This document shows positions 6,291 to 10,391 of a stretch of 10,391 nucleotides of DNA, piece by piece; the first letter of the stretch is position 1; each line of letters begins with the position of its first letter. The DNA is from DASRGL01 sp035651115 (GTDB lineage Bacteria > Armatimonadota > Chthonomonadetes > Chthonomonadales > Chthonomonadaceae), in NCBI GenBank assembly GCA_035651115.1, contig DASRGL010000289.1, forward strand, positions 1-10,391, read 5' to 3'. The notes under the pieces are model-generated. The model was not told where the DNA came from. It saw only the letters and a list, made by a program, of their open reading frames with translations, and made no database searches. A program made the translations under genes and the position numbers.

Positions 6291-8132
6291 CTATGCGCCT
6301 TTAGGAAGTATACGGACGCGGCGGCGCGGTTCGACGCCCACGCTCTCGGAAGCCAACTGGTAGCGTTCGATCAGCTGGTGTTGCAGGCGGCGCGTGTAGG
6401 AGTTGGCAGGGGCCAGTTCGATAGGTTCGTGCGTCTGCTGCACCATCTCGATAGCGTCCTGCGCCTCCTGAAGCGCGGCCTCCATCGTGTCCTCGGCGCT
6501 CTCCGGCGCGCGCTCCGGCCCCAGCCCGAAGATCTCCCGGATGCCGCCCGCGATCTGCGTGATGGAGTTGCTGCGCACGACATAGACGGGCAGACGCCGC
6601 TGCGCCGCCTCGCGCATCTTGCCCGGCTCCTTCTTGTAGGTGGCTTTCAGGGCCAGCACCACATCGGCATCGGTCACATCGCGGGCGATGTAGGCCGGGA
6701 CGCGGCTTTCGGCGATGGCCCGATCCAGGCGGCTGCGGCTGACGCCATACGGAAAGATGCGGACGGTGGAGGGCAGCGGCTTCGTTACAGGCGCGCCTCC
6801 CGCCGTGAAACGGGAGGGCGTGCGCTCGGCTTCGGCGTCTTCGTCCGTCTCCTCCTCTTCCGGCGGCGCGGAGCGGGGGAGGCGGTCAGGCGTCGGCCCG
6901 GCCATGCGGTCAATGCGCTCGATGCGCTGCCGGGCCTCCCGGTCGGCACGGGGGCCGCGTCCTTTGTTGGGATATTCGCGGTCGAGGATTTCGCGGATCG
7001 TCGGGCCGGCGTCCTCCGATCGCTGCACGATCTCGATCTCGCCCTCATCGTTGCGGACGCGAATCTCCGGGCGCGGCGGCATCCCGCGCAGCAGGCGGTC
7101 TACCGTCTTCTCTACGTCCAGATGGATGGCGAGCTTGTCCACCTCCATGATCTCGATGATGACATCGAAGGTCGGGGGGGCTTTGCGCTCCAGCACGGTC
7201 TTCTGCGTGCCGCGCCGCTTGGCCTCGTCGTCGGAGAGCGTGACGGCGTGGATGCCGCCGACGAGGTCGGAGAGCGTCGGGTTCATCATCAGGTTTTCGA
7301 GGCTGTTGCCGTGCGCCGTGCCGACCAACTGCACGCCGCGCTCGGCGATGGTGCGCGCCGCAAACGCCTCCTGCTCCGTGCCGATCTCGTCAATCACGAT
7401 CACTTCCGGCATGTGGTTTTCGACGGCCTCGATCATGACGCTGTGCTGCTCTTCGGGCGTGGCGACCTGCATCCGGCGGGCGCGTCCGATGCCCGGATGC
7501 GGAATATCGCCGTCGCCCGCGATCTCATTGCTGGTGTCTACGATGACGACGCGCTTCTTCAGTTCCTCGGAGAGGACGCGGGCCACTTCGCGCAGCTTGG
7601 TGGTCTTGCCGCGACCGGGCCGACCGAGCAGCAGGATGCTCTTGCCGCTCTCGACGACGTCCTGGATGATGTCTATGGTTCCGTAGACGGCGCGTCCGAT
7701 GCGGCAGGTGAGGCCGACGATGCGGCCCTGGCGGTTGCGGATGGCGGAGATGCGGTGCAGGGTGCGCTCGATGCCGGCGCGGTTGTCTTTGCCGAACGCG
7801 CCGACGCGCCCGACGACGTACTCCAGATCGCCCCAGGCGATCGGCTCGTCACCGAGTTCGACGACGCGCTCCGGGAAGCGGGCTTCCGGGATGCGTCCCA
7901 GGTCCATGACGATCTCCAGGAGGTCTTCCAGGCTGTCTTCGGCTTCCAGGTGGGCGCGCAGGGGCGGCGGCAGCACGTCCAGCAGTTGGGTCAGGTTGTC
8001 GGTGACGCGCTGCTGGTGGGCGGTAAGCGGCGGGCGGTTCTCCGGGGCGATCTCCGGCGCGTTCAGAGGGCTGGCAGAGTCGGCTGCATCGGCAGCGGGC
8101 GTCCTCTGTGCGGTCAGTGGTTGTGTCTTCAT
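6291..8132 (-). CDS. R3H-domain AAA ATPase, Ycf45-like (SpoIIIAA-related)
   Basis: A 613-residue predicted ATP-dependent, nucleic-acid-binding protein like the chloroplast/cyanobacterial Ycf45 family. Its P-loop domain is related to secretion-type and SpoIIIAA ATPases. After a variable, Ala/Pro-rich N-terminus, a conserved region (about 38-165) contains RAGIERTLHRISAIRNRQG and GRIVGLTCRIGRAVYG. Walker A is GRPGRGKTTK (170-179) and Walker B VIVIDEIGTEQE (244-255). A sensor-like stretch VGTAHGNSLENLMMNP follows (270-285). An acidic linker (about 424-436, rich in Glu/Asp) separates this from a second conserved domain (about 457-535). A C-terminal R3H motif follows, RRLQHQL around 581-587 with Arg581 and His585. 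The biochemical role of the family is not settled. The ATG at 8132 was chosen because the conserved sequence needs nothing upstream; its best Shine-Dalgarno (AAGGAG) is unusually distant, about 16 bases. First gene of the tmk-darA operon. Confidence 0.88.
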   Translation of the reverse strand: MKTQPLTAQRTPAADAADSASPLNAPEIAPENRPPLTAHQQRVTDNLTQLLDVLPPPLRAHLEAEDSLEDLLEIVMDLGRIPEARFPERVVELGDEPIAWGDLEYVVGRVGAFGKDNRAGIERTLHRISAIRNRQGRIVGLTCRIGRAVYGTIDIIQDVVESGKSILLLGRPGRGKTTKLREVARVLSEELKKRVVIVDTSNEIAGDGDIPHPGIGRARRMQVATPEEQHSVMIEAVENHMPEVIVIDEIGTEQEAFAARTIAERGVQLVGTAHGNSLENLMMNPTLSDLVGGIHAVTLSDDEAKRRGTQKTVLERKAPPTFDVIIEIMEVDKLAIHLDVEKTVDRLLRGMPPRPEIRVRNDEGEIEIVQRSEDAGPTIREILDREYPNKGRGPRADREARQRIERIDRMAGPTPDRLPRSAPPEEEETDEDAEAERTPSRFTAGGAPVTKPLPSTVRIFPYGVSRSRLDRAIAESRVPAYIARDVTDADVVLALKATYKKEPGKMREAAQRRLPVYVVRSNSITQIAGGIREIFGLGPERAPESAEDTMEAALQEAQDAIEMVQQTHEPIELAPANSYTRRLQHQLIERYQLASESVGVEPRRRVRILPKGA

Positions 8133-8485
8133 AAAAGGGTTCAGGCCACTCCTTCTTACGCGGCAGGCGCGGGCGACCGGAACGGACACGCAGGCGTGTC
8201 GGCCAGGACGCGAGCGCGCGGCGCGCAAGCGTGGCGGGCGACAGGAACATGCCGGGCCGAACCGTCTGGAAGGTGGCGGCCCGACCGGGCCGCGCCCGCA
8301 GTATGCGATAGATCGTCGCTCTCTCCCGGCTTGCGGCGCGGGCGCGACAGCCGCGCGCTGGCTCACGCTCTGAGGCGATGCGGCGCGGCGGGAAGGACAG
8401 CAGGTCGGCGTTGCCTGCGTCACTCTGGATACTCTCGATCCATTTATCAAGACCGGATTCTGACGCCGAAAGTTTCCACAGCTAC
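8133..8485 (-). other. Long GC-rich 5' leader of the ATPase-tmk-darA operon
   Basis: About 350 bases lie between the predicted transcription start (near 8479) and the ATPase ATG at 8132. The frame stays open upstream, but its translation is rich in Arg, Cys and Pro with no domain, as expected of untranslated high-GC DNA. A perfect 7-bp hairpin with a 4-base loop lies at 8276-8293, and further GC-rich complementarity is present nearby (for example GCGCG-ACAGC-CGCGC). I recognise no riboswitch class. Confidence 0.45.
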
Positions 8486-8514
8486 ATCATAGCGGAATCG
8501 GCGCGATTTGGCAA
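8486..8514 (-). promoter_or_regulatory. Sigma-70-type promoter for the R3H ATPase-tmk-darA operon
   Basis: Read on the - strand, TTGCCA (8514-8509) and TATGAT (8491-8486) are separated by exactly 17 bases, matching housekeeping promoter consensus in 5 of 6 and 5 of 6 positions (TTGACA and TATAAT). The segment is locally less GC-rich than its flanks. It faces away from the + strand gene whose Shine-Dalgarno starts at 8559, so this is a divergent promoter region. Confidence 0.65.
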
Positions 8515-8558
8515 GCGACAGGTGAAAATCGCTGGCCCTCCGTCCCGCAGGAACAGTA

Positions 8559-8575
8559 GAGGAGCCTGAGCAGTG
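8559..8575 (+). promoter_or_regulatory. Orphan ribosome binding site and GTG start in the wrong frame
   Basis: GAGGAG (8559-8564) is followed after eight bases by GTG (8573-8575), an excellent initiation signal. The frame it opens yields an unrecognisable peptide and is a different frame from the conserved protein that begins about 40 bases later. A single frameshift or small deletion between 8576 and about 8635 would join the two. It therefore bears on whether the following gene is still translated. Confidence 0.45.
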
Positions 8576-8616
8576 TTAGGTTTTCCTGAAACGGGCAGCG
8601 CGAACAGCGTATCACG

Positions 8617-9453
8617 GTGGGGTTATACGGCCTTCTGGATGAGGGCCTGGCCGAATATGTCTGCGCGCAGGTCGCCTCTGGCTCTGCGCATCAGCCGCAG
8701 ATCGCCGTGCCGACCCCACTGCGCGTGCTGGCCCGCCATGAGGTCTTTTTCGACTGGCTCTACGTCAGGGACGCGAGCTATTCGTCGCACGCCCACTACG
8801 CCCATGCTCATGCCTTTGCCCGGTATCTGATCGAGCGGTACGACATGGCAAAGTTCAAACAGTTGTGTGTGAAGGCGGTCGCTCACGGCCTCCCGGATGC
8901 GGGCGAACGCCTGGCGGAAGCGGTGCGCGCGGTCTACGACCTTCCTCTGCCGAAGCTGGAACAGGAGTGGAGGGAGGCGGAACGCCACCGGGGACTGCAC
9001 CGTGGGCGGCAGCGGGCGTGGGAGCGTTTTACGGAACCGCTGCGGCGCGCGGTCTATGCGGCGCAGGGCGAGGCCAAGCGACTCGGCGCGGCGGACATCG
9101 CCCCGGAACACCTGCTCCTGGCGCTGCTCGCAGACGAGAACTGCGGCGCCGCGCGAGTCTTGCACCGGCGAGGCGTCTCCCTGAGCCGTCTGCGCCAGAA
9201 GGTGGAGCAGCGCATCACGCTGGGACTGTACGGGGAGGAGTTGGGCGAAAAGTTATCCGAGTCAGGCCAGCACGTCGTTCGGCTGGCCTTTGAAGAAGCG
9301 CGGCAGTTCGATAAGCACTACATCGGCACAGAGCATCTGTTACTCGGATTGATTCGCGAAGGCGGGGAGGCGCTTGGCCCGGTGTTCGCGGCCTGCGATC
9401 TGACCCCCGACACCGTCCGCGAAGGCGTCTGCCAACTCTATAATCAGCGTTGA
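8617..9453 (+). CDS. Peptidase-MA-like C-terminal fragment fused to two Clp N-terminal repeats; possible remnant
   Basis: A 278-residue frame in two parts. Residues 1-120 match the second half of gluzincin, peptidase MA-like domains: LLDEGLAEYV carries the usual third zinc-ligand Glu, and YAHAHAFARYLIERYD and LPKLEQEWREA follow. The HExxH half that should precede them is missing. Residues 137-276 are two Clp N-terminal (ClpA/ClpC-type) repeats, including IAPEHLLLALL (161-171) and IGTEHLLLGLI (236-246). That is a substrate- or adaptor-binding module normally heading Clp AAA+ unfoldases, here with no AAA+ domain. The first possible start in this frame is a GTG at 8617 without a Shine-Dalgarno, and an in-frame TGA lies at 8587. 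The good ribosome binding site at 8559 opens another frame. I therefore suspect a 5'-truncated gene whose Clp half may still be made. Stand-alone Clp_N proteins are often annotated as ClpC-like. It converges on the next gene with a 6-base gap. Confidence 0.65.
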   Translation: MGLYGLLDEGLAEYVCAQVASGSAHQPQIAVPTPLRVLARHEVFFDWLYVRDASYSSHAHYAHAHAFARYLIERYDMAKFKQLCVKAVAHGLPDAGERLAEAVRAVYDLPLPKLEQEWREAERHRGLHRGRQRAWERFTEPLRRAVYAAQGEAKRLGAADIAPEHLLLALLADENCGAARVLHRRGVSLSRLRQKVEQRITLGLYGEELGEKLSESGQHVVRLAFEEARQFDKHYIGTEHLLLGLIREGGEALGPVFAACDLTPDTVREGVCQLYNQR

Positions 9454-9459
9454 GATGTT

Positions 9460-10233
9460 TTATCGCGCGAAGCGGAACGGCGGCCTGCCGGTGAAGTCGG
9501 AACTGGTGATCGTGGGACACCAGTAGCGTTCGATATGCTGAATGACCAGTTCCGTGCCGGTAAAGTGATCCACGCAAGGCCGCTTCGCCGGATTGTACAT
9601 GGTGTCCGTGAGATCGCGCATGAGCAGACATCGGATGCCCCACCGCGTCATCTGCCGGATGGCGAACGAGCGTCCGAGGACGCACATATTGGTATGCACG
9701 CCCATCAGGATAAGGTGGCCGATGCCCTGCGCCCGCAGCAGGCTGTAGACCTCCACGCCGTTGTCGGAGATCACATCGTTTCCGGTGATCTCGATGGCGG
9801 GATGCTGGCGCGTCCAGGCTTTGTACCAGGGTTCCTGACCGGTGTCGCAGCCGCCGTCGGAGTCGTCTATCGGCAGAGGCGCGTCGGGAATCTCCAGCGG
9901 TTCGGGCGGCGCGACGCGCGGAACCGCGAGGATGCGCTGCCGGTGCGGGCTGTCGGCGTAGAAGTCGAGCGTGTCGGAAGGGGCATGGATGATCTGCACG
10001 CCCCGGTTCCGCGCAATGGAGACCACCTCGTTCATGGTCGAGACCATCTCCCCGACCCGCTGCGTCGCGCCCTCGCACCAGTGCTTGTCCCACACGTCGC
10101 ACAGCAGCAGGGCCGTCTCTTTTGCCGGGAGTTCCCGCGTAAAGAAGACCTCCTCCCACTCCCCGCTGCCCTTGAACGCCTCCACCCGCGTCCGCAGATG
10201 CAGGCGGAGTGTCTCCGAACCGGCGTTGCTCAT
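9460..10233 (-). CDS. Isochorismatase-like cysteine hydrolase
   Basis: A 257-residue cytoplasmic protein of the isochorismatase-like/nicotinamidase superfamily, whose members hydrolyse amides, N-carbamoyl groups or vinyl ethers using a catalytic cysteine. The first strand carries ALLLCDVWDKHWC (41-53), with the probable catalytic Asp46. The nucleophile loop is GVHTNMCVLGRSF (178-190), with Cys184 at the canonical place. The family's usual catalytic Lys, expected before the 'L...gi..l.l.G' strand, is not evident in EITGNDVISDNGVEVYSLL (148-166). A long insert and a conserved-looking C-terminus (RDLTDTMYNP, HIERYW) resemble a subgroup I recall from Planctomycetes and related phyla, of unknown substrate. 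The ATG at 10233 has GGAGG six to seven bases upstream. It lies 20 bases downstream of an oxidoreductase gene on the same strand, so the two probably share a message and perhaps a small-molecule catabolic pathway. Confidence 0.82.
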   Translation of the reverse strand: MSNAGSETLRLHLRTRVEAFKGSGEWEEVFFTRELPAKETALLLCDVWDKHWCEGATQRVGEMVSTMNEVVSIARNRGVQIIHAPSDTLDFYADSPHRQRILAVPRVAPPEPLEIPDAPLPIDDSDGGCDTGQEPWYKAWTRQHPAIEITGNDVISDNGVEVYSLLRAQGIGHLILMGVHTNMCVLGRSFAIRQMTRWGIRCLLMRDLTDTMYNPAKRPCVDHFTGTELVIQHIERYWCPTITSSDFTGRPPFRFAR

Positions 10234-10253
10234 CGGGTTCCTCCTTGCGGCGT

Positions 10254-10391
10254 TCAGCTGGACTGGGCGGGCGTCGGATAGCCGAGGCGGAGCGCGTCCA
10301 CCAGTTCCATCGTCTGCACCGCATCGGCGAAGTGGCTGGATGGCTGGCGGTTCTCCAGGATGCAGTCCACGAAGTGCCGCGCCTGCTGATA
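10254..10391 (-). CDS. Gfo/Idh/MocA-type oxidoreductase, C-terminal end (partial)
   Basis: Only the last 45 residues and the TGA stop (10254-10256) are present; the frame runs off the right edge. The peptide opens YQQARHFVDCILENRQPSSH and continues FADAVQTMELVDALRLGYPT. This fits the C-terminal pattern 'h.F.d.il.gr.p......da..tmel..A...s' of Gfo/Idh/MocA NAD(P)-dependent sugar and polyol dehydrogenases. With no Rossmann domain in view the assignment is tentative. It precedes the cysteine hydrolase gene by 20 bases on the same strand. Confidence 0.65.
   Translation of the reverse strand, partial: YQQARHFVDCILENRQPSSHFADAVQTMELVDALRLGYPTPAQSS

Noticed and set aside
8133..8450. N-terminal extension of the R3H ATPase to an ATG at 8450
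   Set aside because: The extra 106 residues are Arg/Cys/Pro-rich without any conserved pattern. They would occupy the probable 5' leader; the ATG at 8132 precedes the first family-like sequence closely.
8473..8480. DnaA-box-like TTTCCACA near the divergent promoter
   Set aside because: A single copy with a mismatch to TTATCCACA and no AT-rich unwinding region or clustered boxes, so no origin can be supported.
6378..8492. 704-codon + strand open frame opposite the R3H ATPase
   Set aside because: The opposite strand encodes clear Walker A/B and R3H motifs; the + strand translation is low-complexity Arg/Leu/Asp/Ala with no domain.
1..10391. CRISPR arrays, tRNA or rRNA genes, insertion sequences
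   Set aside because: I saw no regularly spaced direct repeats, no cloverleaf-like sequence, no rRNA motifs and no transposase-like protein in any frame.

Overview
The window is chromosomal bacterial DNA. It is mostly GC-rich (about 60% or more in the blocks I counted by hand), with one AT-rich island at roughly 2220-3755. The gene content suggests a diderm (two-membrane) bacterium from a lineage that also uses cyclic di-AMP. A TolC-type outer membrane efflux protein, a lipoprotein HlyD/RND adaptor and other lipoproteins point to an outer membrane. A tmk-darA pair and a Ycf45-like R3H ATPase are typical of Terrabacteria (Firmicutes, Cyanobacteria, Chloroflexota, Armatimonadota). The cysteine hydrolase at the right end resembles proteins I associate with Planctomycetes and similar environmental phyla. 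Armatimonadota or a near relative is my best guess, with low to moderate confidence.

Left block (1-1733, + strand): the last 46 codons of a TolC-like outer membrane factor overlap by ATGA a lipoprotein membrane-fusion adaptor with a very long coiled coil. No inner-membrane pump follows, so it is probably encoded upstream of the window or elsewhere. A 295-base spacer then carries a weak hairpin and a near-consensus sigma-70-type promoter (TTGACT-17-TACTAT).

Second block (2029-4766, + strand): this promoter drives a two-gene unit. The first gene is a lipoprotein with a BsuPI-like (intracellular proteinase inhibitor type) beta-sandwich. The second is a secreted S8 subtilisin-like protease with signal peptide, pro-domain, intact Asp/His/Ser triad and five C-terminal FG-GAP/VCBS-like calcium-binding repeats. 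The AT-rich island begins inside the inhibitor gene, after its signal peptide, and ends inside the protease gene, just past the catalytic serine. The unit therefore looks like a compositional mosaic. A strong bidirectional hairpin terminator (4804-4840) closes it.

Third block (4860-8514, - strand): a five-gene operon is read right to left from a good promoter (TTGCCA-17-TATGAT) through a leader of about 350 bases. The order is R3H-domain AAA ATPase, thymidylate kinase (tmk), cyclic di-AMP receptor (darA), then two small single-pass membrane proteins. The second of these ends in a His/Asp-rich tail that probably binds metal. Genes are separated by a few bases or overlap, so they are probably co-transcribed and translationally coupled.

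Right block (8559-10391): a + strand gene joins the C-terminal part of a gluzincin-type (peptidase MA-like) domain to two Clp N-terminal repeats. The HExxH active-site half is absent and the best ribosome binding site lies in the wrong frame, so it looks like a remnant or a repurposed fusion. Six bases beyond its stop, two - strand genes converge on it: an isochorismatase-like cysteine hydrolase and, upstream of that, the C-terminus of a Gfo/Idh/MocA-type oxidoreductase.

I see no tRNA, rRNA, CRISPR array, transposase or attachment site. The two most unusual features are the inhibitor/protease pair with its mosaic composition and the c-di-AMP receptor operon with two uncharacterised membrane proteins.
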